DNA from: Microbotryomycetes sp. JL201
Taxonomy: Eukaryota; Basidiomycota; Microbotryomycetes
DNA length: 64,000 bases
Assembly (NCBI GenBank): GCA_033819885.1
Contig: JAQYUZ010000040.1
Coordinates: 101,576 to 165,575, forward strand
Direction: 5' to 3'
The notes under the pieces are model-generated. The model saw nothing but the letters and a program-made list of their open reading frames with translations, had not been told where the DNA came from and searched no databases. Of this stretch, positions 23,259-34,632 are shown piece by piece; within the stretch, counting starts at the first letter, position 1; each line of letters starts with the position of its first letter. The translations under genes were made by a program, and so were the position numbers.

Positions 23259-24713
23259 CTAAGCCACCTTGACAATCAGCTTGCCACTCGTCTTGCGGCT
23301 CGCTGCGACACCGGGCCAGCGTATCAGTCGGCATTCAATCGAAAGAGTATCGAATACTCTAAAACTCACTGATGTCTGATTGCGCCTGCTTGATGCCTTC
23401 GGTCGACAAGTCGTACTCTTTATGGACAGACAACTTGAGTACGCCCGACCTCAACAGCTCAAACAACTCTTCCGAATACGACTGGTACTCTTCCTTTGTG
23501 TGAACGTATTGGTTCAAAACCGGTCGACAAACCTTGAGATTTTTTGGGCCGAGCTTCAGCGGCGCGAACGGAGCGACTGGACCAGATGCGTTGCCCAATG
23601 TAACGATCGTCCCTTTTCTGTCATGAGAAGGACAGCCTCATACGTCAGCACGAGGGAGGTCAAAGGAGCCCAAGACGAAGAATACCTTCGAACGAGGTCA
23701 AAGTCCATGTCGAACGTGTCTTTGCCGACGCCGTCAAACACAGCATGCACACCTCGATCGATACCTTGCCCTCCAGTGATCTTGTATACTTCTTCGACGA
23801 CATTTACATCTCCAGAATACAAAATGACGTGATCTGCTCCGGCCTCTTTCGCTAATTTGGCTTTCTCCTCCGTGGATGTAGTACCAATGACCTGGGCCCC
23901 GAAATGTTTGCATAGTTGACACAACAGCAAGCCGAGACCTCCAGCGGCAGCTTGAATGAGAATGTACTGTCCTTTCTGGACGAGGTGAGCTTCTTTGACA
24001 AACGTCAAAGCCGTCAAACCTTGAACTAGAGCCGTCGCCGCTTGCTTTGTCGTCACGTCTTGAGGAAGTTTTTGAGTTTTTGCAGCATTGTTGAGGCAGT
24101 ACTCTGCGAATGATCCTCCCGACGTGTAGCCGACGACTCTGTCTCCGACTTTGAAACCATACGTCTGCTCGTCAACGTCTGGACCTACAGCGACGACGAC
24201 TCCAGCGGATTCTTGACCAAGAATCATGGGCATTGGCATTTTGTAGATGCCTCCTCGCATGTCTGGAACCCAACAAACGGGCCCGTGTCAGCGTCAAGAA
24301 AACTTGTTCCTGTGAATCATCAGCACCAGAACCGGCGACTTGCAAGTATCGATAAAGTTGACTCTGTCCGGACGCAATAGCCATTCAACGCGGCCGAAGT
24401 TTGGTATGTCAGCCAAATGTGATCCTTCGAGATGGGTGGGGTCGATCGCTCATCCGTTCTTGCTTGTGACTGACCCAGCGTATTCAACTTTGTACAAGAC
24501 TTGGCCCGGTCCAGGTTGAGGTACGTCGACGTCGTGCACTGAAATGACGTCCAACGAGCCTTGCTCTTTGATCTGACACGCTTTCATCGTCTTGGGAACG
24601 TCCATCGTCGACATCCAGGCCTTTATGGGTGATTTGAACAAAGTCTGCTTAGTGGACAAGTGAGATCTGACGAGCAAGAGTCGTTGTGCAGTTGTGGCCC
24701 GACGCGTGAGCAT
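23259..24713 (-). CDS. Quinone oxidoreductase (zeta-crystallin-like MDR), mitochondrial form
   Basis: Exons are 24713-24475, 24363-24344, 24262-23696, 23617-23370 and 23302-23259. The ATG at 24713 opens MLTRRATTAQRLLLVRSHLS, a convincing mitochondrial presequence, before KTMKACQIKEQGSLDVISVHD. The conserved VNFIDTY is encoded by a 20-nt exon ending at a GCAAGT donor and joined to MRGGIYKMPMPMILGQESAG. The NADPH-binding loop is AAAGGLGLLLCQLCKHFGA. Family reaction: one-electron reduction of quinones by NADPH. It lacks the zinc ligands of alcohol dehydrogenases, as expected for this class. An internal ATG at 24614 could give a cytosolic form. Confidence 0.88.
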
Positions 24714-24921
24714 CAACCAACAGGGCAAAGTGGGGCCGCCGCGAGCTGAGCGACTGCACCGCGGCCCGCCCAATCCGGGTCGGCCCGGTGATGTGTACTG
24801 CAAGAGCCCCATTTCGATACAACAAAGGCGTGCGGAAATACACGTGAGAATATATGTACAAATGAATTTGCTGCGAGATTACGCACAGACGGGCGGATAT
24901 CAGAATCGATAATGGAATCAT

Positions 24922-27882
24922 CTAGAACCCTGCCTCGGCGTTCCATCTCGCCAACTCGCTGTCAAAGTCGGTCACGTCAACTTTGCTGCCTCGACTGTCA
25001 CCGCCGTCTCCCTGTTCTTCACCGATCGTGTTGGACCAATCGCCAACAGCGTTCCAATCTTCGAGAGCGAACCCGAGACGATTCGACAGTCCACCGCTGT
25101 TCGCCGAATGAGCTTCCTTTGTCGTCTGCGTTGGATCTCCGAACCCATCAAAAGTGTCCCACAAGTAGTTTGACGGCAGCAACGGATCGGACATTTGGTC
25201 AATCTTTGGTCGATCCAAAGTCGGAACGGCATTCGACGACAACGCTGCCACAGAGTCAGTTTGAGCCCGTTGTCGACTGGAACTTGGAGCACTGCTCTCT
25301 GGAATTTTGCCTTCTGTTTCGTCTGACAAAGCCGGCACAGTGAACGAAAGCGGCGAGCCTGATCGTAACGGCGAACCAGCAACATTCCGAGGAGTCAAAA
25401 GCGGAGAAGTTTGTTTCTGAAAAGCCATCTCTCCCGATTTAGTTCTCTTGCGATGTCGGTCGCCTTCCGGTGGATGTAGACTGCCGTTGACGGCAGGGCG
25501 AGGCCGGTCTGCTGGCTCAACAACAGCTGGCCTACGAGTTGGTAAAGACTGCGTTCGCGATAGGGTGCTCGCCGAACTGTTGGTGACGACAGTCGGAGCC
25601 GAGCCGACTTCCGCGTTCTGAGCCCTGGACAGAGCTCGTTCCTCTTCCTGCCGCCGTGATAAGAGCGCCCGAGACCACATATTCTCGAACGGTGCGACCT
25701 TGTTCTCGTATAGCTGTTGTAGCTCCTTGATTGCTTGCTCCGTCGTCGGCAGGCTCAACAACGTGGCAATGTCGGCCCATCTCTTGTCCTGCGTCACCTT
25801 TTCGCCACCTTTGCCCGCTAGAACGACAGTTTGATATAGTTTGTACAAGTCGACGTGCACTCCACTGACGAGTGAAGGTAATGCCACATCGATCGTACTG
25901 CCAAATAGCGAGCGCAGACTGCTGTAGAAATTGTCAGCCGACAGCTGTGTAGTGTTAGTTGTCAGTATGCGCAAGTCAAGTTGAACAAGCCAGGCAGCAG
26001 ACCTGAGACTGCAACTGCGCCAATGTTGGCATCCCCGGCGTCTCATCCGCGAGTATAACGGTCGCCGGCCGGTTGTCTCGGCCGCGCGGAAGTGGCGCTA
26101 TCGACCTTGGTCTGTGGGCAAACGCACCGTCAGCATTGGCCGGAAAGCATCTGCCCAAAACATGAACACACGACGAAGCGGCTGAACCTGAAGCCTCGGG
26201 CGTCGTCATCATGTTTGTCGGCGGCGTCACGGTCGATTTGGTGTTGCCCAACGCTGTCGTTCCCTTGCTCGGACCTTCGGGCAAGTTTGTCAGCGGAATG
26301 ATGGGCGTGGAGTTTGATAATTTTGGCGGTTGAATGACAGGCGCCGGTGCTGGCTGGCTCGATTTGAGTGCTTGCACGCGTGCAGCAGCAGCAACTTGAG
26401 TTTTGAGTCCGGCAGGCATTGACACCGTCCTGTTCATTGGAGGCTTTTTCATAGCCTGAGGTAAATTAGTCGCTGCGGCATTGGAAGACCTGAGAGGTCC
26501 ATTATGAGCTACGCTTGGCATTGTTTTAGACGATCCGGACGAGCTCCCTGGTCGACCGTTAGAAGTGCCCGGCAGGTTTGACGGCGCAGAGTTGAACGCG
26601 AGTGCCGTCGGCGAGGACACGAATGAGAATGGTAAGTTCGGGGGAAGTGAAGATGTCGCAGGTGGCAACGCGGATTGAAGTCCAAGCTGCATCATTCCTG
26701 GACTCTGGCCCGCTGCAGACGCCATTGGTGGCTGAGGTTGGGGGAACGGGGGAGCTTGAGGCATCTGACCTAGCTGTTGCTGCTGAAATGAAGGCTGCTG
26801 CTGTTGTTGTTGCTGCAGAAGCCTGATTTCTGCAGCAACACGCTCGGGACCGCCACTAGCGCGCACGAACGCATGCGCCTGATTGATGAGAGTCTGCTGT
26901 TGATTCCTGCGTTGGAGTGTTATGAATTTTGTCAGCTGGACGTCGCGAGGTAGGGCGCAAGCGGTTGCCGAACGAACTTGATCAGCTCTAGCTCGCGCAT
27001 GTGAGGCGAGGCTATGCCACTTTGACCAGAGTTGCTCAGCACGGCATGTTGAAGCTCATTGATTCTCTGCTGGAATAATGTGACGCGTTCAAGTGTGATG
27101 ATGTGAGCTTGCAAAGCGGCCGGAGGCAGGCGCACGAAGGGTTGAGCGGGCCCGGATGGCGCAGCGAAAGCGCCTGTCGGCATTTGTTGTTGTTGCTGTT
27201 GTTGTTGTTGTTGTTGCGGTTGTTGTGGTTGTTGTTGTGGGGCCTGTGAGTGCTGCTGATTTGCATATGATGGATTCGGTGGCGGAGCGGGAGGAATGAC
27301 GGGGAGTGGCGGCATGCCTGAGAATGGCGACAAAGTGCCTTGCTGCACACCAATCTGATTTTGGAAAGCTGCAGATTCATGCATGCCATTGGGCATGGTT
27401 TGCAAATTTCCTACGATCCAGTTTGAGGCCGGGTGCGCCGGCAGACCTTGACCTTGACCTTGGAATGGCGACAACTGGAATGGCTGCAGATGCTGTCCAG
27501 ACATTTGCATTTGATGGGCAAAATGCTGGGCTTGGGTAGGCATGAGGCTGTTTTGCTGCTGTTGCGGCGGTCCAGCGCCGAGCACGGCAGCAGCATCGAA
27601 ATGAGGTGGGGGAGTGAGCACTCCCTGGGCGAGCATTTGATGAAATGCCGTCATGTCTCCTATCGCGTTCGGATGGGGCCCATGCGGTGGCTGAGGCGGT
27701 GGCAAGCCAACACCGAACCCTCCACTGCCGACGTCTGCAGGTAGGTACGCGGGCAAGAGCGGCGGAGGTTGGACCAGAGGCGCTGTTTGCTGCTGCTGCT
27801 GCTGCGCCTGTGTGTTCCACTGCGATGGCCATTGTGGCACGGCTTGGGCAGTGACCGCCGTTGGCGCCTGGGACGCATACAT
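24922..27882 (-). CDS. ARID-domain protein, SWI1-like SWI/SNF subunit
   Basis: Three main exons cover about 27882-27000, 26900-26010 and 25948-24922. The first two are Gln/Pro/Asn-rich with long glutamine runs. The third carries the ARID/BRIGHT DNA-binding domain: LSADNFYSSLRSLFGS, LYKLYQTVVLAGKGGEKVTQ, DKRWADIATLLSLP, QAIKELQQLYENKVAPFE. Gln-rich N-terminus plus ARID is the layout of fungal Swi1, the subunit of the SWI/SNF nucleosome remodeller that contacts activators. The first ATG in the open frame is at 27882; upstream sequence is open but has no ATG. The exact donor near 26940 is uncertain (a canonical GTTCGT donor at the codon for K in LELIK gives a 71-nt intron). Confidence 0.8.
27183..27242 (-). 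repeat. Polyglutamine-coding CAA/CAG tract
   Basis: Reverse-strand CAA/CAG codons encode an almost pure glutamine run inside the SWI1-like gene. The tract is likely length-polymorphic. Confidence 0.85.
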
Positions 27883-28548
27883 CTTGCACCTGGACACTTG
27901 ATCGCCGGAGTCACCCAAGCGCTGGGCAAGGTCTGGTCTATGCGTGAGTTTTGACGCCGGCGATGCGGCCTTTGCGGCTCCCTCGACCCAAAGGCGCGAC
28001 CTTGTCGCTCGCGAACCGTGTGGTCGCGTCCGGCGATCAGCTGACGGGCGTCAGAATACGAACTCTGTTTGCACAGGAGGACTTGCCGGAGTTAAAAAGA
28101 GGCGCTACAAAATTCGAGTCACACCTTGGCTGGGGAGTCTATTGAGTGAAAATATGGAAATGCACTCGGTCACAAACGACGTCATTGCACCTCGAGTTTC
28201 CGGCGCTCAGGCTTCAAGGAGTGACCAATTCAGTAGTTGGCGAGAACGAATGTCCCCCATGTAGATTTTCGGACATGTCCTCGTGCGCTCGCGCATCGAG
28301 TGGTGCATGCCCAGGCCGGGTGTATTCATCGCGTCCCAGGTATTTTCTCATGCTCGAGTTGGTGCGGTTAGAAGACTCTTGGGCTACAAGCACGGTGCAA
28401 CAATAATCCGCGTCCGGTCTGCAAGGGACTCCGGCTGTTGCGCTGCTGCCGGCCCGCCGCCGCCCGCGTACGAAAGAGCTTTGGGGCGCCACCAATCGAA
28501 GGTTTCCGACCGAGACCCGAGACTTGGGTTTGCACGAACCCACTTGCG
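27883..28548. promoter_or_regulatory. Divergent intergenic region SWI1-like / HAD gene
   Basis: About 670 bases between divergent starts. The HAD reading frame is open upstream to 28438, but MTIKAVIFDIGG at 28549 is the clear domain start. No repeat or RNA gene is seen. Confidence 0.4.
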
Positions 28549-29689
28549 ATGACGATCAAAGCCGTCATCTTTGACATTGGCGGCGTGTGCGTCGGCTCGC
28601 CGATCGAAGGCGTGCACGCTGCCGAAAGACGGTACGGCGTCCCTCACAACTATCTCAACGCATCAATCACGGCCAGAGGCAAACAAGGCGCATTCCAACG
28701 ACTCGAAAGAGGTGAGATCGGCCTCGACGACTTTTACGAGCAATTCGGGCGAGAAATGAGCGACACGGACACGGGTAACAAGGCGTACCGGGTTTACTGC
28801 GAACGGAGACACCAACTTTGCCCACAAGACTTGCCAAACAAGCTTCAAATTGATGGCAAAGAGGTGCGCGAACACTCATACAAAAGAGGAACACTACCGT
28901 AAAACCAACTGAAGTGGGTCAAAATATGTTCTAGATGTGGTCACTCATGATGCAGCCGGCTTCAGAGCCCGACCGTGAAATCATCAACGCCATCAACGCA
29001 CTCCGAGGCAAGTCGACTCCCGTCGATAGGCTTGCTCGACCAAAGACTGATCGCTTGCCCTTACCAAATCGATGACGAGCAGCTTCGGGCCAATTCAAGA
29101 TTGCAGCACTGACAAATAATTTCGCCGTTCCTGGTGTGCCCAAACCTGCAACTGATTCCAACACTGGCAACCAAGTCGAACGGCCTTCCCAAATGAAACG
29201 GCCCATCCCTTTTGAAGAATTGAAACGGTCCTTGCATGAAAGTCGCAAAGATCCAAACAATGCTGGAGCTCCCAACGAGATGCTCAAGAGCTTATTTGAC
29301 CTGTTTGTCGAAAGCTCAGTCGAAGGGCTCAGGTGAGGACCGAGACTTTGCTGTCCGTTTGCTTTTTGCTCATCCGGCCCCTCGGCTTGAATGAATAGGA
29401 AACCGGATCCTAAATTCTACCAACTAGCCCTAGAAAAGTTGGATGTCAAGCCGGAAGAAGTCGTCTTCCTCGACGACATTGGCCATAACCTCGTCGCTGC
29501 GAAAAAACTCGGCATAAAGACGATCCGTAAGTCGAGGTCGACGTCATTAATATGAACGTGCGGAATCCTGCTGACCTTGCGTCGTCACAATCAACTAAAG
29601 GTGTCGAGTTGGGAAAGTCGGCTCAGGCCGTAGCCCAGCTCGAACAAATCGTCGGCATCCCTCTCAAACAAGACGGATCCAAGTTGTAG
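28549..29689 (+). CDS. HAD-superfamily hydrolase (epoxide-hydrolase N-terminal/ACAD10-like)
   Basis: Exons are 28549-28863, 28935-29007, 29083-29332, 29399-29526 and 29601-29689. Motif I is VIFDIGGVCVGSP, in which the usual second aspartate (DxD) is glycine, as in epoxide-hydrolase-type HADs. Motif II lies in FKIAALTNNF, and motifs III/IV in RKPDPKFYQLALEKLDV and VVFLDDIGHNLVAAKKLGI. The third intron boundary (29008-29082) needs a GCAAGT donor to restore INALRASGQFKIAALTNN. Probable role: phosphatase with unknown substrate. The missing second aspartate suggests a non-standard or weak phosphatase. Confidence 0.83.
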
Positions 29690-29829
29690 TTGTACTCATT
29701 GAATCGAATGGAAGAAGGACATTGTTGTTCGATGACAAACACACGGAAAAGAAAACGAAGAAACATTATTACATTGATTTACAAAGTCACCTGTCACTCC
29801 AAAGACAGACTCGACCATGCAGTGACCGC

Positions 29830-31668
29830 TCAAACTCTGCGGGATGCGGCCTGACCCATCTTGAGCTTGTTTTTGTACGACCGAATCTTTGTGCCGCCAA
29901 CGGCGACACCTTGACTCGCTAATTGACCGCCAATCTTCTCGGCCCTCTGATTAGGATCAGCCGGCGGAGCGACTTTGAAACTGGCCGACAACTGAGTCGG
30001 AATCCTAGCATGACGTCTGGCGACTGCTCCACCGCTCGCGCCTTGAGAAGCTTGAGCGCGTTTCTCTTGCTGAGCTGCGTAATCATACGCTCCATAACCA
30101 ACATTCTCGTCATCAAAGTTGGGTCTTTCGCGGTCCGCCATCGTCTTTGACCTTCGAATGATGGGTCGCATCCAGTCGGCAACGAGCTGATTCGCCATCC
30201 TCGCAATGTAGGGTTCTACTCGTTTACATTTCGTGTAGAAATAGACAATCTTGCCGAGGCCAGAAGATTTGAGCGCCGATGTTTCGATCGAAAACTATTT
30301 GCGTGGGTGCCGGTGAAACAGAAACGCGCTCACGATTCGTCAACATCGTCAAAGAGGATGAAAGCTTTACCGGTCGGGCGCTCACCGTTCGAAGAATCTC
30401 AAACAGGGACCGTTGAATGTTGACAACGGGCAATGACTTGTCGGGCAATGGCTCGAGCCATTTCCGGATCGCCTCTAGCGCACCAGCTTCGATCAATGGC
30501 TCGGCGAGTGCCGTTCTGTTGAGCCGGGTCAATCAGGCGTCGGCTCCAACGGTGAAACTTCCGGTCAAGCGCTCACTTTTGCATCATCTCCACGACGCGG
30601 GGCAGCAACCTGAGTTTGTGAACAGCATATCTGCCTTGTTCATTGTCTTCAACATCTTTTTCTGCCGCCTCCAGCATGTCGACGCGCAATTTCGCGACGG
30701 CCTCGTCGTTCATCATTTCAAGGTCCTGAAGAGATATGAGCAGACAAGTCAGGTATTTGTTCGCAAGCCCGAAAAGAAAACATGTTTTCGAAGAATCGCG
30801 ACATACGTCTTCGTTGGCATTCTTTTTCTTCTTGCCGCCAGCGCGCTTTGGTTTCTTGATGATTGCCTCGAGTTGGGCGTCGAGGGCACGACGACGAGCT
30901 GTGATGAATGCGGACAGGGCGCAGGTGAGACTTGACCTTGTACAGGAGAATCCCCGCAGCAGACATACCGACTTCTGGATCGACCTGTTCCTCTACCTGT
31001 TCTGCTCGTTCTTTCGTCTTTTTCCTCTTCCTGGGATCATGTGCGCTACTCGGTCAATTACAGTGTATTTGGAGCGCCTCTGTTGATAAAATCATATCGG
31101 CATAAAGCTCACCTCTTTGGTTCAGCTGCTGTGGCCGCCGTCTCCGTATTTGATTTGCGCTTGCTAATCTTGAGTTTCCGTATGTCTTGTTCCCTGTACT
31201 CGTCGTCGTCGTCATCGCCATCTTTATCGCTGTCCCGTTGCTCGTCTTCGTAGTCAGCTTCAGCCGCAGTTGCAGCCGAGGTAGTGGCCGTCAATGCGTC
31301 CACTTTTGGTCCGGTGGGAGAATGCTCCGGCTGTCGTTTGCGAGCATGGGATTCTTCTGTATGGAACGGGCGTGTGAGTATGCCAGTTCAGAGCGTCGGT
31401 GGTGCATGGCAAGCTGCAATCGCCAAGGGCACGGCGCAACTGACCGTTGTCCGAGTCGTCCAAGTCTGACAGGTCAGAATCTCCACCAAACTGCGCCAGA
31501 GCCCGGCATTGTTAGTGGAGCAAGGTCGTGCCGGGCGATCAGCGGACATACAATGTCGTCCTCGAACGCTGCGCCATTGTCGCCGGCTGCAATGTGATCA
31601 GCTGCATGCGACAATGGTCCGCCCGAGCCTGTTACTGTAGTCTCGTCATGTCGCGTGTCGTCCGACAT
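29830..31668 (-). CDS. IWS1: Transcription elongation factor IWS1/Spn1
   Basis: About eight exons. The N-terminal part is acidic: FGGDSDLSDLDDSDN, then DEDEQRDSDKDGDDDDDEYRE-like runs and a Lys/Arg segment KRKKTKERAEQVEEQ. The TFIIS N-terminal-type helical domain follows: DAQLEAIIKKPKRAGGKKKK, DLEMMNDEAVAKLRVDML, YAVHKLRLLPRVVEMMQKT, LIEAGALEAIRKWLEPLPD, ETSALKSSGLGKIVYFYTK and VEPYIARMANQLVADWMRPI. The C-terminal tail includes ARIPTQLSASFKVAPPAD. Iws1 binds Spt6 and RNA polymerase II and acts in transcription elongation and mRNA processing in the nucleus. The start is the ATG at 31668 (MSDDTRHDETTV). It is convergent with the HAD gene. Confidence 0.9.
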
Positions 31669-32434
31669 TTGAGAGGCGGCAAGATATCGGAGCGAGCAGC
31701 TACAGAGCTCCGGCGCCGCGAGTGCGAGCCAGCAGCGGACACTGCATCGCCTGCCGTCCAAGAGGGCGAAATTGCCGATGTAACAAGTTGCACAAGTTTC
31801 TGTTCAGCAATCTGTCACTGCAGCGAGTTTGCCACCCACCGGTTGAGCCCCCCTATCTCGATGCCCTTTTAAAAGTAGAGTATCGGATATTAATACATTG
31901 ACTTGAAGACCGGTGTGCAAGCTGCTCGGTGGCCCGTTGAGATGCGAACGGGCGTGTTGATCGTTTCGTTTCACGGCGCACTTGCAGATTGCGCAGCAGC
32001 TCCTGGCACCCGGGCCCTTGAGCGAGTCCGCGCTGCGTTGACCCACTCAATCTGCCCAAAAGCAAGCGCTGAACGGTTCGGCAGCACACTCTTTCGTGTG
32101 TTGCTGCTCCTGCGTGCCTATCGTACCATCTGTGCTCGGTCTGCGCGGCACGCCGAATCCCGAATTCGCAACAGGCACGCACGCCCTCACAGTGCACCTT
32201 TGGGGGACTACCGCCGGCTGGCGGGAACACAGGGAGGCTTCAAGTGATATCGTTGGCCGACTGCACTGTCCTCAAGGGCTTGCGACCAGCCGAAAACGGG
32301 CACAAGCTGGCGCGCAATTCATTTGGTTGGGCGATCACTTGACAAGCGCACAATACGCAACATTATTCGGCTAGAAAAGAGACTGCTTTCAGATTATTCC
32401 AGCCGTAATACAGGCCACCCCGTCAGGACGCTCA
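31669..32434. promoter_or_regulatory. Divergent intergenic region IWS1 / disordered-protein gene
   Basis: About 770 bases with several open frames on both strands, none with a recognisable domain or consistent splice signals. I see no gene here. Confidence 0.4.
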
Positions 32435-33910
32435 ATGGCTGTCAAATCTCCGCCGCAAGCAAGTCGCCGCACCACACGCCGCGCTCACGCACCTCCGCCC
32501 GTGTCGACAACAGCTCGCGTCGCCAGACCCGTCACGCCAGCCACAATGTTTTCAGCAACTTCATCAACCCCTGGACTGCCTCTCCCAGACGGGCTGACTA
32601 GAGCACGCACCGCGCCGCCGAGTCCGCGGTCTGATCTTCATCTGTTCGGGAGGCCAGACGCCACGGCGCTGCAACAGGCTTTGTGCTCGGACGAGTTTAT
32701 CAAAAGGAAAGAAGGGAGACGCAAACGCGGCGCAGACGAAACACGAGCAGATGTCATCCACGGCATCGATGACGCCAGCAGCAACAGTACCAGGTGTCCG
32801 GCAACGAGGCAAGCCCACCACCGCTCATCCGCGCCCTGCGTCAGGACAGGCTCAAGCACGTCGACAACGAGCGTGAATTCAATCTCAACGCTCCACTGCC
32901 CCGAAGCATGCTCGTCCGCTCGCTCGCGCTCGCCATTTCGAGAGCACCGCCAATGCGCCACCATGGATCGACCACGCTCACCGGCGAACAAAGTGCTGTC
33001 ATCATCACCAATGGCACTACCGAGACATTCGGCGCTCACGACACCCTCACGCACTTCATCCACGTCATCCTGTCCAGCCACGCTGTCTCTCGCGCCCGTT
33101 ACGACTCTCGCCGTCGCCGTTGAGGTGCTTGGCGAGCTCGACGTTCGAGCTCAGGTCAACGCGACCGAAGTGCTCAGCGAACTCCGAGATTCTCGCCCTG
33201 CGTCTGAAATACTTGACGACAACGTTGCGGATGAGGTGAGCAGAAGGTGTCTAGGTCAATTTGAAAGAGCAGACGGCTGACTCGTCCTCGCCACTGGTCT
33301 GCAGATTATTCTTTCTCACGTCGATTCTGACGTCCTGCCTGACGAATTTATCGAAACGCCAACGAATTCAATTTCTTCTGTCCCGCAACAGTTGCTCGAG
33401 GCTCATTCGATCCAATCGACGTCCAAACCAAACATCAAACGACGTCAAAGCGCGTCGCGGTCCATCAGCCCGCTGTCCCCGATCGAGCCATGTCAGCCAG
33501 TCCTGTCCTCGCACAAGTCGTCAACGTCGCCGCGCTCGACGAGCAATCCATTCACGTATCCATCGCCCGCACAGTCATCATCTCGTTCGGCATCTCGGTC
33601 TCGTTCAACGACGCTGAGCTCGGTCGCCGACAAGTCTAAGCAAGAAACCGTAGAATCTAGCACGTGCGCAACCCGCCATCACCGCACTTCGTCCGCACAT
33701 TCCGCATCTTTAGCAGCAGAACAGCAGCAAATCAAACCAATCGAGCACGCTTCAAGCAACATCGCTAGAAGCGACGTCCTCGACCCGAAGCCAGTACGAC
33801 CGACTCTCTACTCTTATACGAGCTTCGAGGACTCGTTCGGATTGGAAGCGCCTCGCACGCCTGAAGGCTCACCCAAATCGAAGCCCTCAAGTTGGTGGAG
33901 TCGATCATAA
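32435..33910 (+). CDS. Uncharacterised Ser/Thr/Pro-rich disordered protein
   Basis: Exons are 32435-33235 and 33305-33910, joined by a 69-nt GT-AG intron that keeps the frame (NVADE|IILSHVDSDVLPDEF). The product is about 469 residues, dominated by Ser, Thr, Arg and Pro, with repeated RSR/SRS and SP sites. One stretch (TLAVAVEVLGELDVRAQVNATEVLSELRDS) could be helical. The tail ends SYTSFEDSFGLEAPRTPEGSPKSKP. No catalytic or membrane segment is visible. Many SP and TP sites suggest a phosphorylated regulatory protein. I do not recognise the family. Confidence 0.6.
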
Positions 33911-34632
33911 TCGCGCATTCCGCAAGCATCCCCCTTTCAGCCATCATTTGACGACATTATTCATTTCTTTTTAACGACCTTTTCTCTCTTTGTTCTTAGC
34001 CTTGACGATTGGTCATCCTCGCTGGGTGCGCCTTAGAGATGCCTTTTTACGCCGTTGCGTCCGTTCTCTCGTGTTGCTTTTTGTTATTGGCCTGTTTGTT
34101 AGTTTCTCGCTGCCATACTTTTTGTTTGTCTTGTCAAGCGGGTTTCATGCTCCAACTCTCAAGAGGGATAAAATGCACGCAATGTCGTCTCACTTCCAAC
34201 TGTGCACACACGGCGTCGAATGTACAACTCGAGATCGCTGAGCGCTTTCGCAACCAGGTTCGATTCGTTGCTCGACCTCCCCCTGATCACCATCCATCTC
34301 CTGCAAGAGATTTGCGGTCCAGTATCGCACATCTATATTCGACAAGGTACAAGCCTACCGACTTGCGACTCGCCCAGACGAGTGTGGAAGAAGCACGTGA
34401 CGTCGTTTCCACTCGTCACGACGACCGTCTGACACCGTGCACTCATCGCACGAACAGCGTTGACTTGATCTTCAACACACTCCATACCAATCGAGACTGT
34501 TGTGCTACCGCGTTACCCGGAAAGGTGTAGCTTCGACGCTCTTCGCAATCCCGACCCACGCAAGACTCGCACTGTCATTGTATACATAATTTGCGGTGCA
34601 AGACCCGAGACCGTCGTGGTTATTTGCACACA
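33911..34632. other. Gene-free stretch between the disordered protein and MET8
   Basis: About 720 bases holding the 3' end of one gene and the promoter of the next. A pyrimidine-rich tract with hydrophobic pseudo-ORFs lies at 33990-34240, but nothing convincingly coding. Confidence 0.35.

Noticed and set aside
26877-26945. GC donor (GCAACC) in the SWI1-like gene
   Set aside because: A canonical GTTCGT donor in the same phase gives a normal 71-nt intron.
27883-28050. N-terminal extension of the SWI1-like protein from an upstream open frame
   Set aside because: The frame is open but has no ATG before 27882; the apparent start at 27918 is TTG.
31853-32340. Overlapping ORFs between IWS1 and the disordered-protein gene
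   Set aside because: No domain, no consistent splice signals, and composition typical of GC-rich chance frames.
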